A stretch of 64,000 nucleotides of DNA from UBA6055 sp965214085 (GTDB lineage: Bacteria; Chloroflexota; Anaerolineae; Aggregatilineales; Phototrophicaceae): positions 558,001-622,000 of the forward strand of contig OZ243937.1 of the NCBI GenBank assembly GCA_965214085.1. Direction: 5' to 3'. The first letter of the stretch is position 1; each line of letters starts with the position of its first letter. Of the stretch, positions 1 to 8,836 are shown one piece after another. The notes under the pieces were generated by a model. The model was not told the DNA's origin. It saw only the letters and a list, made by a program, of their open reading frames with translations, and ran no database searches. A program made the translations under genes and the position numbers.

Positions 1-1
1 C

Positions 2-1033
2 ACGCCGGCCGCCGTCGAGCAGGTGAAACTGCGCACGGCGCTGTCCTTCGCCCGGCGGCATGAAGATACGACGCGCGTCTTGCAGATTTTGGACGCCGTG
101 GGCAAAGTGCAAATCGACCAGAATCGCCAGAAAGACGCGGTAGCGACCTACAGCGAAGTGCTGGCTATCCACGATGGGCAGGAAAATAAAGCCGGCGTCC
201 TGGAAACGCTGGATATGCTGGCTGGCTTGCTGGTCCGCAGCGACTCGGCGGTATCGGCGCTGCAGCACGTCCAGCGCGGCTTGCATCTTGCTGACGAGCT
301 GGCTGACGATGAAGCGGCAATGTACCTGCAAATCTCCGGCGGCGATGCCCATTTGCAATTGGGTGAAGCCACGATGGCTGTCGAAGCCTATGAACGCGCC
401 CTGGCAAAAGCGCGCCACCGCGATGACGCGCAGAACGAAGCCCTCATCCTCTATAAGCTGGGCATGGCTTATCTGGAGGCAAAGCAGGAGCGCCGCGCCA
501 TCGAGATGCTGGAAGACGCCAACGACCGTTTTAAGAAGCAAGAAAAGCGCAGTATGGAGGGCCAGGTCTTGCGCGGTTTAGGAACGGTCAACGTGCGGCT
601 GGAACGCTGGAGTGAAGCGGTGAACTTCCACACTTCGGCGCTCTACATCGCCCGCGAGCTCGGCGATCGCATCACCGAAGCCGAGCAACTGCGTCATCTG
701 GGCCAGATTTTAATCAAAGCCGACCGCCTGCCAGAGGCGCTGACCCGCTTGCGGCAAGCGCTCCACGTCGCCTACGAAGAGCAGGACAAAGCGGATGTCG
801 TGGCTGTCATCGCTGAACTGGTCAACCTGATGATGCGCAACTTGTTTCTGTCATCCATCGCCGAGCTGCTCATCAATGACGGCTTGACCTACGACCCGGA
901 TGACCGTGAATTGCTGCGGCTGAAGGGCGAGGTAGTTGGCGCCAAAGAACGGGCCGCCGCGCGTGGCGTCGCCCTGGCTGTCGTCGCCGGCACCGCCCGC
1001 GAATACGCCGCCAACGCCTACAATTACAATTGA
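2..1033 (+). CDS. TPR-repeat protein, 5' end outside window
   Basis: The reading frame is already open at base 2, so the gene starts upstream of the window and this is its C-terminal part. The product is almost wholly alpha-helical, with successive ~36-40 residue units carrying the TPR pattern, for example LGMAYLEAKQERRAIEMLE, LGTVNVRLERWSEAVNFHTS and LGQILIKADRLPEALTRLR. TPR arrays act as protein-protein interaction scaffolds; the partner cannot be told here. No enzymatic domain, signal peptide or membrane segment is visible in the part present. A GTG at base 23 could serve as a start but has no obvious ribosome site and sits inside the open frame. It converges on the gene at 1111-1497. Confidence 0.8.
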   Translation, partial: TPAAVEQVKLRTALSFARRHEDTTRVLQILDAVGKVQIDQNRQKDAVATYSEVLAIHDGQENKAGVLETLDMLAGLLVRSDSAVSALQHVQRGLHLADELADDEAAMYLQISGGDAHLQLGEATMAVEAYERALAKARHRDDAQNEALILYKLGMAYLEAKQERRAIEMLEDANDRFKKQEKRSMEGQVLRGLGTVNVRLERWSEAVNFHTSALYIARELGDRITEAEQLRHLGQILIKADRLPEALTRLRQALHVAYEEQDKADVVAVIAELVNLMMRNLFLSSIAELLINDGLTYDPDDRELLRLKGEVVGAKERAAARGVALAVVAGTAREYAANAYNYN

Positions 1034-1052
1034 TTAGTCAGTACTGCGGAAC

Positions 1053-1085
1053 AAAAAAGGGACGGCGGTTTCGCGCCAGCCCTTT
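1053..1085. terminator. Bidirectional hairpin between convergent genes
   Basis: The arms AAAGGG..GGCG and CGCC..CCCTTT pair around a short loop, with an A-run on the left and T-rich sequence on the right. It lies between two convergent stop codons, so it could terminate transcription in both directions. Confidence 0.6.
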
Positions 1086-1110
1086 GCATTTACGCTAAGT
1101 CTGCGGATGC

Positions 1111-1497
1111 TTAATTCTGCCGCGACTGGATGTGATCGGGCAGATGCTCGAATACTTCAGTCAGCTCAATGTGATGATCGAGGTGTTCGCCGATAATCTC
1201 GAAGGGTGACATCTGCCGATCCTCGTCGAAGACGATCATCCAGCGGTCGCCGCTGCCCTTGACCCAGCGCCCGCCGTAATTGTGGCGGATGGACTCGCCG
1301 AAGAAGGCGCCGAATTTCTCCTGGAGCAGGGACTTGTCGCGCTCGTCCAATTGGGCGCGATGCTCCTCAATATAGGTGTCCAACCATGAAACGGAGTCCG
1401 CTGAGAAGTCCAACTGAATGTCTTCCTTCTCGCTCAGCACTTCAATGACCAACTGGGCGTTTTCCCGCAGTTCCGTTGATTCCGCAACCATGTTCAA
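1111..1497 (-). CDS. Small acidic protein, DUF3806-like
   Basis: The product is 128 residues, acidic and soluble, with no signal peptide. The middle reads like the DUF3806 family: a segment around WLDTYIEEHR, then FGAFFGESIRHNYGGRW (residues ~65-82), then a W-x-I-V-F-D-E strand. I recognise this only by pattern, and the function of that family is not established. It begins at an ATG at 1497 and has its own upstream gap shared with the tRNA. It stands alone on the minus strand, converging with the TPR gene. Confidence 0.65.
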   Translation of the reverse strand: MNMVAESTELRENAQLVIEVLSEKEDIQLDFSADSVSWLDTYIEEHRAQLDERDKSLLQEKFGAFFGESIRHNYGGRWVKGSGDRWMIVFDEDRQMSPFEIIGEHLDHHIELTEVFEHLPDHIQSRQN

Positions 1498-1683
1498 GAC
1501 TCTTGCTCCTCACACATATTGATAGATGCTTCCTTCGTGAATCCCCATACGCGACCCACGCACATAGGGACAGGCTGAGGCAATGACTTCTTACTTGCGC
1601 TCTTCGCCAAGTCTAAAAGTCGCCTATGCGACAAACGAAACAATCGACTGGATTGGTTGAATTGGTTTGGCGTAGTCTGCCTG

Positions 1684-1755
1684 AGCGGGCAACGGGATTC
1701 GAACCCGTGACCTTTTCCTTGGCAAGGAAATGTTCTACCGCTGAACTATGCCCGC
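1684..1755 (-). tRNA. tRNA-Gly (anticodon GCC)
   Basis: Read on the minus strand it folds as a cloverleaf. The 7 bp acceptor stem GCGGGCA/TGCCCGC is followed by a D-arm with AGTTCAGCGGTAGA, the anticodon stem TTCC/GGAA with loop TTGCCAA (anticodon GCC), and a T-arm CGGGTTCGAATCCCG. The discriminator base is U, normal for bacterial glycine tRNAs. The 3' CCA is not encoded and must be added afterwards. Confidence 0.96.
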
Positions 1756-1922
1756 AATCTGCCTGGCAGTATAGCCAAAACAGCTGCGCATAGCAAGCCC
1801 GATCTTGACCGCGCCGGCGCCCAGACTAGCGTGTCGTCCTTGAATCCACAGCGCTGCCCGCACTGTTGCCGGCTGTCTTCCTTTATAATAGATCTTCTAG
1901 TCGAAGGGTAGCTTTCCGCTGC

Positions 1923-3008
1923 ATGTTCAATTCAAGCCAGCGCTACAAATTTCTCTTCAACCCCTATGACCGGGACCTGGTCTTGTCAATCGACGGGGGC
2001 GGGATGCGCGGGGTCATCGCTCTGGCAATGCTTTGCTGGCTGGAAGAACAGACCGGCAAACCAGCCTGCGAGCTCTTCAAGTTGGTCGGCGGCACCAGTA
2101 CGGGCGCCATCATCTGCGCCGGCCTGGGCTTGGGCATGAGCGCCCGCGAGATCATGGACGAGGTCTATAAGGAGCGCTTGCCCAACGCCATCAGGCGCGC
2201 GAAAGGCCTGCGCTGGCTGCGCTTCGTCTTGAATGGCCTGCGTCATCTTTATCCCTATGGTCCCTTTCTCAAGTCCCTCGGCCCCCTCGGCGAAGGCAAA
2301 CGCATGGCCGACCTTGAGGGCCCGACCGTTCTGCTGACGACCAAAGACCTGCGCAGCGGCTCCACCTACTACATAATTAATCGGGGGCCTGGCGCGCCCC
2401 TATTCGCCGATTGGCCGCTGGCCGGGGCGGTGGCCGCCAGCGTGGCCGCGCCGATCTACTTCCCGCCGGTGCAAGGCAATCTGGTCGATGGCGGCGTCGG
2501 CGCCATAGGCAATCCCTGCCTGGCAACATCCGTTGAAGCCGTCGAATACCTCGATATGCCGGCGGAAAACATACTCCATATCTCGCTTGGCAACGGGTAC
2601 TTCCCCAATACCTATGGCGAAGGGGCGGGCAAAGGCTTCTGGCTGAAATCCTGGATCGAATACCTCATCGCCGAGGGCATGGATGATGCCGCCATGCAGC
2701 AGGTCTTCATGACCCGCGCCATCTACAAGGCGATGGATTTCCGCCGCTACAATCCGGAGCTCACCGCGCAGAACATCGAGCACAACCTCGATCTGGAGCT
2801 TGGCGATGTTGACCTCGGCGGCCTGTCGCTGGACAGCAGCTCACCGGCGGAAATCGAATTGATGGAGCGGATCGGCTACGCTTATGCGTCCAGGATCGAC
2901 TGGATGAAGGAGCGGGCGCTGCCCTGGAATACGATTGGCGGCCACGCCGAGCCCGGCTACGAGCACAGCGACTGGACCAATTCGCCCTTCGCCGCGCAGA
3001 AGTTTTGA
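1923..3008 (+). CDS. Patatin-like phospholipase / acyl hydrolase
   Basis: The 361-residue product has all patatin landmarks: the oxyanion loop DGGGMRG (~res 25), the nucleophile elbow GGTSTGA with catalytic Ser (~res 58), and the DGG motif with the catalytic Asp in LVDGGVGAIGN (~res 193). Patatins are Ser-Asp dyad lipid acyl hydrolases. The ATG at 1923 is preferred over an in-frame TTG at 1866, because the family usually begins shortly before DGGG and the TTG would add a poorly conserved leader. No signal peptide is seen, so it is likely cytosolic or membrane-associated. Substrate is unknown. A TATAAT-like sequence lies at ~1881. Confidence 0.88.
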   Translation: MFNSSQRYKFLFNPYDRDLVLSIDGGGMRGVIALAMLCWLEEQTGKPACELFKLVGGTSTGAIICAGLGLGMSAREIMDEVYKERLPNAIRRAKGLRWLRFVLNGLRHLYPYGPFLKSLGPLGEGKRMADLEGPTVLLTTKDLRSGSTYYIINRGPGAPLFADWPLAGAVAASVAAPIYFPPVQGNLVDGGVGAIGNPCLATSVEAVEYLDMPAENILHISLGNGYFPNTYGEGAGKGFWLKSWIEYLIAEGMDDAAMQQVFMTRAIYKAMDFRRYNPELTAQNIEHNLDLELGDVDLGGLSLDSSSPAEIELMERIGYAYASRIDWMKERALPWNTIGGHAEPGYEHSDWTNSPFAAQKF

Positions 3009-3028
3009 ATCCAATTTCTAGCCAAAAC

Positions 3029-3122
3029 CTAGGAGCGACATACCATGTCGCCCGTCAGGCCATGAACCAGCAAGGTGCTGAATCCCCTCCCTCGTTCTGG
3101 GGGAGGGGTTTGGGGTGGGGGC
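3029..3122. repeat. Two dispersed repeats between convergent genes
   Basis: Bases 3031-3053 hold a palindrome with arms GCGACAT and ATGTCGC around ACC, of the same kind as at 45651. Bases 3084-3122 hold a CCCCTCCCTC / GGGGAGGGG inverted repeat followed by TTTGGGGTGGGGG, which recurs at 34794-34853. Both sit between the patatin and glnA stop codons, where they may also end transcription. Confidence 0.65.
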
Positions 3123-4561
3123 TAAATGCTGAAGTACAGCTCGAACTCGTAGGGATGCGGCCGCATCGCCACCGCATCCTGATCCTCGACCTGCTTGTAG
3201 GCGATGTAGTTCTGAATGTATTGCTCATTGAAGACGCCGCCCTCGAGCAAGAAATCGTGATCCGCTTCCAGCGCGCGCAGGGCTTCGCCCAATGTGCCCG
3301 GCATGACCGGCGTCTCATGATCGCCTTCGTACAAGTCTACCTCGGCCGAATCGCCCGGATCAATCTGGTTCTTGATGCCGTCGATGCCCGCCATCAGCAG
3401 CGCCGGCATCGCCAGGTAGGGGTTTGCGGCCGGGTCGGGCCAGCGCGCCTCAACGCGTTTGGCTTTGGGGCTGTTGCTGTACATCGGGATGCGGATGCCG
3501 GCCGAGCGGTTGCGCGCCGAGTAGATTAAATTCACGGGCGCTTCGTAGCCCGGCACCAGGCGGCGATAGCTATTGGTAATCGGATTGGTGAAAGCGGCGC
3601 AGGCCGGCGCATGCTTAATCAAACCGCCGATATACCACAGCGCCATCTGGCTCAAGCCGGCGTACTGGTCGCCGCTGAATAAGGGCTGCCCGTCTTTCCA
3701 AAGCGACATATGCACGTGCATGCCGGAGCCATTCTCTTCAAAGAGCGGCTTGGGCATGAAGGTGGCGTGCAAGCCATTCTCGGCGGCGACATTCTTGACG
3801 ATGTACTTGTAGGTCACCATCATGTCCGCCATCTCAAGCAAGGGCGCGTATTTCAGGTCGATTTCGGCTTGGCCCGCTCCGCCGACCTCATGGTGATGCA
3901 CCTCGACTTCCATGCCGACATCCAGCAGTTGCTGCACGATCTCGGCGCGCACGTCATGTGTTTTGTCCAGCGGCGGCAGGGGGAAATAGCCCATCTTGAT
4001 GCGATTCATGTGGCCCTGCGCCGGGTCGTCGTTGCCGCTGTTCCAATCGCCTTCGAAGGAGTCAACGCGGTAGAAGCTGCTGTTCTCCGATGTGCTGTAC
4101 TGCACATTGTCGAACATGAAGAATTCGGCTTCCGGGCCGAAGAAAGCGACATCGGCCAAATCCGAATGATGCTGCAAATAGGCCTCGGCTCGCTTGGCCA
4201 CGCCGCGCGCGTCCAAGGTGTAGGGCTCGCGGCTGAGTGGGTCGTGCGCATCGCAGTACATCGCCAGGGTCTTATAGCTAAAGAAGGGGTCGACGAAAGC
4301 CGTGCTCAGATCCGCCAGCAGGATCATGTCCGATTCATTGATGGCTTGGAAACCCTGAATGCTTGAACCATCAAAGCCGAATCCGTCTTCAAACGCGCCT
4401 TCATCAACCGACTGAATCGGCATGCTGAAGTGCTGCGGTACGCCGCGAATATCGACAAAACGCAGGTCGATCTCGACGATGTCATTTTCATTCGCCCATG
4501 CCAGCAAACTGGCGGGAGACTCTGTTGCGGACGCGGGGGGGACAAGGCTTGCCATTTCCAT
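3122..4561 (-). CDS. glnA: Glutamine synthetase, type I
   Basis: The 479-residue product has full GSI length. It makes glutamine from glutamate, ammonia and ATP. Landmarks include DGSSIQGF near the N-terminus, the metal-binding stretch FGPEAEFFMF (~res 140), the ATP-site histidine segment NGSGMHVHMSLW (~res 270), the NRSAGIRIP loop, and the end MRPHPYEF. Tyr at ~411 in VDLYEGD occupies the place of the adenylylated Tyr of GSI-beta enzymes, though the usual NLYDLP motif is altered, so control by adenylylation is uncertain. It is transcribed alone, away from the glutamine cyclotransferase gene. Confidence 0.96.
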   Translation of the reverse strand: MEMASLVPPASATESPASLLAWANENDIVEIDLRFVDIRGVPQHFSMPIQSVDEGAFEDGFGFDGSSIQGFQAINESDMILLADLSTAFVDPFFSYKTLAMYCDAHDPLSREPYTLDARGVAKRAEAYLQHHSDLADVAFFGPEAEFFMFDNVQYSTSENSSFYRVDSFEGDWNSGNDDPAQGHMNRIKMGYFPLPPLDKTHDVRAEIVQQLLDVGMEVEVHHHEVGGAGQAEIDLKYAPLLEMADMMVTYKYIVKNVAAENGLHATFMPKPLFEENGSGMHVHMSLWKDGQPLFSGDQYAGLSQMALWYIGGLIKHAPACAAFTNPITNSYRRLVPGYEAPVNLIYSARNRSAGIRIPMYSNSPKAKRVEARWPDPAANPYLAMPALLMAGIDGIKNQIDPGDSAEVDLYEGDHETPVMPGTLGEALRALEADHDFLLEGGVFNEQYIQNYIAYKQVEDQDAVAMRPHPYEFELYFSI

Positions 4562-4843
4562 TCATCCTTTGGCTAGATGTGTACAAATACTAACTGAGCC
4601 ATTCTATTGGGCGTTTCTAACAACATCCACAGCGAAACTTATGGAATTTGCGCCGCGTTTTCTGTTCAATGTAGCTAAACGCCGCGCATAGCAGGCCGCG
4701 CCCCGTGTGTTCCGCTTCTGTATGTGGGGCTTTTCAACGGCGCTGGCAACGTTTGCTGTCTCAGCAAAGCGGTCTAGCCGCCGCTTGCGCCAGGCTGTTA
4801 GCATTACGGGCAGCAGGCCGTTCTGGAATTAAGGGAGTGCTAT

Positions 4844-5620
4844 ATGAGATGTTTTCTCAAGACTCTGATCGTCATCATGCTGAGTCAGGCATTACCGGCG
4901 CTGGCGCAGGATGTGCCGCTGCTGTCGCCCCAAGTGCTGAACGAGTATCCGCACGATAGCAGCGCCTTTACACAAGGGCTGCTTTGGCATGACGGCTATC
5001 TCTATGAATCCACCGGATTGTGGGGGCAATCGTCCCTGCGCCGCGTCGACATCGTGACGGGCCTGCCACAGACCGCCATCGCGCTCGACGAAACCTATTT
5101 CGCTGAAGGGCTGGAGCAGGTCGGCGATCGGCTCATCCAGTTGACCTGGCAGGCTGGCCTGGCTTTCGTCTACGACTTTGACAGCTTTGAACTCATCGAC
5201 ACGCTCGAATATGAGGGCGAAGGCTGGGGCCTGTGTAATGACGGGCGTTACCTCTTCATGAGCGACAGTACATCTCGGCTTTCGATCCGCGAGGCCGAGA
5301 GCTTCGAGTTGATCTTCCGCGGCGCCGTCACCCTGGAAGGGCAGGTCATTCCGCCACAGCTGCTCAATGAACTGGAGTGCGTGGGCGAGCACATCTACGC
5401 CAACGCCTGGAATACCGACTACATCTTCCGCATCGACAAGTACACCGGCGTGATTACCGCCGTCATCGACGCTTCCGGGCTCCTGACCGCCGCCGAGCGC
5501 GAGGCGCTTTCCAGCGGCAGCGTGCTCAATGGCATCGCTTACAACAACGAGACTGAGACCTTCTACATTACCGGCAAGAATTGGTCCAAGCTGTTCGAGG
5601 TCGTATTCACCGAGCCCTAA
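4844..5620 (+). CDS. Secreted glutaminyl-peptide cyclotransferase
   Basis: The product is 258 residues, led by a signal peptide (res 1-22, ending ALPALAQD). The rest matches the plant/bacterial glutamine cyclotransferase family, a five-bladed propeller that turns N-terminal Gln into pyroglutamate. Typical elements are SSAFTQGLLW (~res 36), GLWGQSSLRRVD, YFAEGLEQVGDRLIQLTW, YEGEGWGLCNDG, LNELECVGEHIYANAW, and a final LNGIAYNNETETFYITGKNW. It should act outside the membrane, perhaps protecting exported proteins from aminopeptidases. It is a monocistronic gene facing away from glnA. A fair ribosome site (GGGAG) lies before the ATG. Confidence 0.92.
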   Translation: MRCFLKTLIVIMLSQALPALAQDVPLLSPQVLNEYPHDSSAFTQGLLWHDGYLYESTGLWGQSSLRRVDIVTGLPQTAIALDETYFAEGLEQVGDRLIQLTWQAGLAFVYDFDSFELIDTLEYEGEGWGLCNDGRYLFMSDSTSRLSIREAESFELIFRGAVTLEGQVIPPQLLNELECVGEHIYANAWNTDYIFRIDKYTGVITAVIDASGLLTAAEREALSSGSVLNGIAYNNETETFYITGKNWSKLFEVVFTEP

Positions 5621-6097
5621 AAGCCGCGGAATTCTTCGTCAGCAGACCGCGCGGCCCCCGCGGTAGTGTATCGAATTCGGTTGAAATTCAATTTCACCAC
5701 AAAGACACAAAGGCACAAAGCACACAAAGAATATGGCATATCTCGATTAAGTTTCTCGGTGCTCTCGCAGGGCAATCGCATCTATATCCATAAATGACGA
5801 ATTTATTATCAAACTAACAAATTGTAGGGGCGAGCCTTGGCTCGCCCAAGAAATCTGGCAGAAAATCACCTTTTCATTGAGTCCTTTATTGACATATTTT
5901 CTGATATATCTCGGAGTTCTTGGCGCATTAGTGTTGAGATAAGTTGATGCGATTGCCCTAGCATTTCTCGGTGTCCTCGATGGTATATATCTGTATCAAC
6001 CGAAAAGGATACATTTCCGCCCCCGCGGCGGATTTGCCCCCCCCGATGAATCTGATACACTAACATTAACAAAAGGTTAAGCTAAGGAATCCAAATC
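5621..6097. repeat. Gene-free stretch with several dispersed repeats
   Basis: No gene is visible. Bases 5694-5731 are a run of CACAAAG-like units (ACCACAAAGACACAAAGG), recurring at 28461-28496. Bases 5823-5847 form a tight palindrome GGGCGAGCC-TT-GGCTCGCCC after TGTAG. AGGGCAATCGCATC at 5769-5782 is the exact reverse complement of 5946-5959, and a TTTCTCGGTG direct repeat lies beside each. The right end must hold the promoter of the sugar-binding protein gene. Confidence 0.65.
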
Positions 6098-7513
6098 ATG
6101 TTACGCAAACTTGTGTTGTTTCTCCTCTTGATGGCGCTTGCTTCCGGCGCGTTCTCTGCGGCGCTCGCTCAGGACGTAATCGAGCTGGAGGCTTGGGTAG
6201 CTTTCAGTGACCATCGCTATGATTGGGCCGTGGATACCGCGGACCGCTTCAACGCGCTCCAGGACGACATCAACGTCACCATGGTGTCAGTTGTCGACTA
6301 TGACACGATCGTGAACAACTATACGCTGGGGCGCGAGGATGGCGACTATCCGGAAATTGTCCAGCTCTTTGACGCCGCGCTGCAATTCGCGGTGGATACT
6401 GATTGGTTCTCCTTCGCTGAAGATATCATCGCCGGGCGCGATGAGGTGCTGGGGCATCCCGTTGACTTTGACGACATCATCCCGGTCATCTCCAACTACT
6501 ATACGGTAGACGGCGTCTGGGCATCGGTCGCCTGGAATACATCGACGCCGATCATGTACTACAACGTAGACATGCTGGAGAAGGCGGGCGTCATGGAATT
6601 GCCGCAGACCTGGGCGGAAATATTGGACGCTTGCGTCGCTTTGCAGCCCTTGGTTGACGCTGGCGAGCTTTCCGCCTGCGCGTCCTGGCCCTTCTCCGGC
6701 TGGTTTATTGAGCAGTGGCTGGCGCAACAGAACGAGTACATGGTCAACAACGAAAACGGCCGCGCGGCTCGTGCTACAGAGTTCAATCTGGATACGGACG
6801 CCTACCGCGCCATCGCGCAGTTCTACCGCGATCTCTACAGCAACGGCTACTTCATCTTTGAAGGTCAGGACCAGTGGGGGCCGCCCACCCAGAACTTCAT
6901 TTCCGGCAAAGCCGCCATCCTCATGAGCAGCTCGGCCGCGGCCCGCGCTGTCAGCGAAGGCGCTGCCGAAAGCGGCTTCACCTTGGCAACGACTGGCATG
7001 GCTTACAATGATGACGCGCCCAGCGGTTGGGTCGGCAATATCCTTGGCGGCGCGACCATGTGGATCAGCAATGGGCTGGCGCCAGAGGTCGAGGAAGCGG
7101 CGATGGCTTTCCTGCTATTCTTCAGCAACACTGAAAACAGCGCCAGCTGGCACACCGCCTCCGGTTATGTGCCCGTGCGCAACAGCTCTATCGAATTGCT
7201 GAAGAACTTGGAACCGGGCAATGAACTCCTTTGGGACATCCCCAGCGGCGCGCGCGTTGACATCGAATCGGACAATTGGTACGCCGCCTTCCCGAACTTC
7301 TTGACCGCCAGTACGCAACTTGGCGATTCCACCGTCAATAACGCCACTCGCGGCTCAACATACGGCACCTTCCAGCAGAGCCGCCCCTACTACAACGGGC
7401 TCGTCGAAGAGTACATGCTCAATGGCGGCGATCTGGACGCGATGATTGACGAGACGAATGCGGAGTTGACCGAGCTTCTGCAGGAGTACAACTTCCTCTT
7501 CGCCGACGAATAG
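6098..7513 (+). CDS. Carbohydrate ABC importer, solute-binding protein (UgpB-type)
   Basis: The 471-residue product begins with a clear signal peptide (res 1-25, cleavage after SAALAQ). It belongs to the family 1 extracellular solute-binding proteins. Typical segments are a DRFNAL-type helix, WNTSTPIMYYNVDMLEKAGV with P-x-TWAEILDAC, an FISGKAAILMSSS loop, and a SGYVPVRNSSIE motif near the end. It should deliver a sugar or polyol to the permeases encoded next (7608-9724). The ligand cannot be read from the sequence. A hairpin after the stop would let this gene be expressed above the permeases. No ATPase gene follows, so a shared MsmK/UgpC-type ATPase elsewhere is presumed. Confidence 0.9.
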   Translation: MLRKLVLFLLLMALASGAFSAALAQDVIELEAWVAFSDHRYDWAVDTADRFNALQDDINVTMVSVVDYDTIVNNYTLGREDGDYPEIVQLFDAALQFAVDTDWFSFAEDIIAGRDEVLGHPVDFDDIIPVISNYYTVDGVWASVAWNTSTPIMYYNVDMLEKAGVMELPQTWAEILDACVALQPLVDAGELSACASWPFSGWFIEQWLAQQNEYMVNNENGRAARATEFNLDTDAYRAIAQFYRDLYSNGYFIFEGQDQWGPPTQNFISGKAAILMSSSAAARAVSEGAAESGFTLATTGMAYNDDAPSGWVGNILGGATMWISNGLAPEVEEAAMAFLLFFSNTENSASWHTASGYVPVRNSSIELLKNLEPGNELLWDIPSGARVDIESDNWYAAFPNFLTASTQLGDSTVNNATRGSTYGTFQQSRPYYNGLVEEYMLNGGDLDAMIDETNAELTELLQEYNFLFADE

Positions 7514-7541
7514 ATCGCGCCTTGTCAGGTCAAAGCATCGT

Positions 7542-7569
7542 AATGGGCAAGTGTAACAGCTTGCCCATT
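7542..7569 (+). terminator. Intra-operon hairpin (attenuator)
   Basis: A perfect 10 bp inverted repeat AATGGGCAAG / CTTGCCCATT surrounds an 8-base loop, 28 bases after the binding-protein stop and before the first permease. There is only a short T-run afterwards, so partial termination or mRNA 3'-end protection is more likely than full termination. Confidence 0.7.
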
Positions 7570-7607
7570 ATTCCCGTGCAGTTCCGGTTGTAATTGCGGA
7601 CGCCGAT

Positions 7608-8834
7608 ATGGAAGAAATCGCTTATATTGTCCATCCAGTTGCGGTTACGCTGGCGGGCGCCGTTGTAGGCGCGCTCTATTTCGCGTTCTTGCGCTGGCAG
7701 ACCCAAGTCGGCGGTTTGGGGGCCAGCCTGGTCGTGGGCGCTGTCGCCGGCGCTGTTGGCGCTACCATGATGACCGCTCCACTGGGCTACTGCATGTTCC
7801 AGGGCGACCAATCCAGCGAAGATGTCATCGTCGGCTGGATCATGGTTTTCCTGGGGCTGCTGCTCACGCTTAATATCGGCAGCATGGTGCTCTGGCGCTA
7901 TTTCCGCGGGCAACGCCTCTTCCCCCGCGGCGATACCACGCCGGGCGCTTTTCGCGGGCGCTTCGGCTTGGTCTATGCCATCGCCGTATTGTCTCCCACG
8001 ATTTTGGTGCTGATATACTTTGTGTATCTGCCCATGTTCGACACCTTGCGCTTTTCGACCTTCCTGGCGCGGTTTGGCGCCCCGCGCACCCGATTCATCT
8101 GCGTTTCCAATTTTTCGCGCATGCTGTCGGATGTGGATTATCACAGCAATCTGTTTCTGAGCTTCGCGCTTTCCTTCGGCATCATCATCATCGCGATGAG
8201 TCTCGCGCTTTTGATCGCTTCCATGCTGAATCAGCCAATCCGGGGCGCGAACATCTATCGCACCCTCTTGATTTGGCCCTACGCCATCTCTCCGATCGTG
8301 GCCGGCTCAATATTCGGCTTGCTGCTCGGCACCGAGTCCGGCATCGTCAACCGTGTGCTCGACTTGGTCTTCGGCGTGAAAGTACCCTGGCTGGTGACAG
8401 TACCGGCGGCGCAAATCAGCGTCGTGCTCGCCAGCGTGTGGAATGTCATCGGCTTTAATATCTTGTTCTACACCGCTGGTTTGCAGACGATTCCCAAAGA
8501 CTTGCTGGAATCCGCGTCAATTGATGGCGCCAGCGCCTGGCAGCGTTTCGCGCGCATCACCTTCCCCTTGCTGTCGCCCTTCACCTTCTTCCTCATCGTC
8601 ACCAATACCATCTACGCCTTCTTTGATACTTTCGGCCTCATCTTTGTTTTGACACGGGGCGGGCCCACAGAATCCACCTTTACCGCGATGTACCGCGTCT
8701 ATGTCACCGGCATCCTCGCCAGCGATATCGGCAAATCCACCGCGCAATCGCTAATCCTGTTCTTAATCGTGGTCGGGATTACCATATTCCAATTCCGCGT
8801 CGGGCAGCGCCGCGTACAATACGGGAATTATTGA
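7608..8834 (+). CDS. Sugar ABC importer permease (UgpA/MalF-type) with extra N-terminal helices
   Basis: The product is 408 residues; the typical family length is ~300. The C-terminal ~300 residues are a standard binding-protein-dependent permease, with the EAA loop ESASIDGASAWQRFARITFP (~res 305) that docks on the ATPase. The extra ~100 residues at the N-terminus form three more hydrophobic segments, recalling MalF, followed by a basic cytosolic stretch. It pairs with the next permease to form the membrane channel for the sugar bound by the 6098-7513 product. Its stop is followed after 2 bases by the next start, so the two are co-translated. Confidence 0.9.
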   Translation: MEEIAYIVHPVAVTLAGAVVGALYFAFLRWQTQVGGLGASLVVGAVAGAVGATMMTAPLGYCMFQGDQSSEDVIVGWIMVFLGLLLTLNIGSMVLWRYFRGQRLFPRGDTTPGAFRGRFGLVYAIAVLSPTILVLIYFVYLPMFDTLRFSTFLARFGAPRTRFICVSNFSRMLSDVDYHSNLFLSFALSFGIIIIAMSLALLIASMLNQPIRGANIYRTLLIWPYAISPIVAGSIFGLLLGTESGIVNRVLDLVFGVKVPWLVTVPAAQISVVLASVWNVIGFNILFYTAGLQTIPKDLLESASIDGASAWQRFARITFPLLSPFTFFLIVTNTIYAFFDTFGLIFVLTRGGPTESTFTAMYRVYVTGILASDIGKSTAQSLILFLIVVGITIFQFRVGQRRVQYGNY

Positions 8835-8836
8835 TT

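Noticed and set aside
3710..4366. A 218-codon plus-strand open frame within glnA
   Set aside because: It is antisense to a fully conserved glutamine synthetase, and high GC makes long shadow frames common.
4562..4843. A riboswitch or small RNA between glnA and the cyclotransferase gene
   Set aside because: No convincing stem or known motif could be made out; it most likely holds the two divergent promoters.
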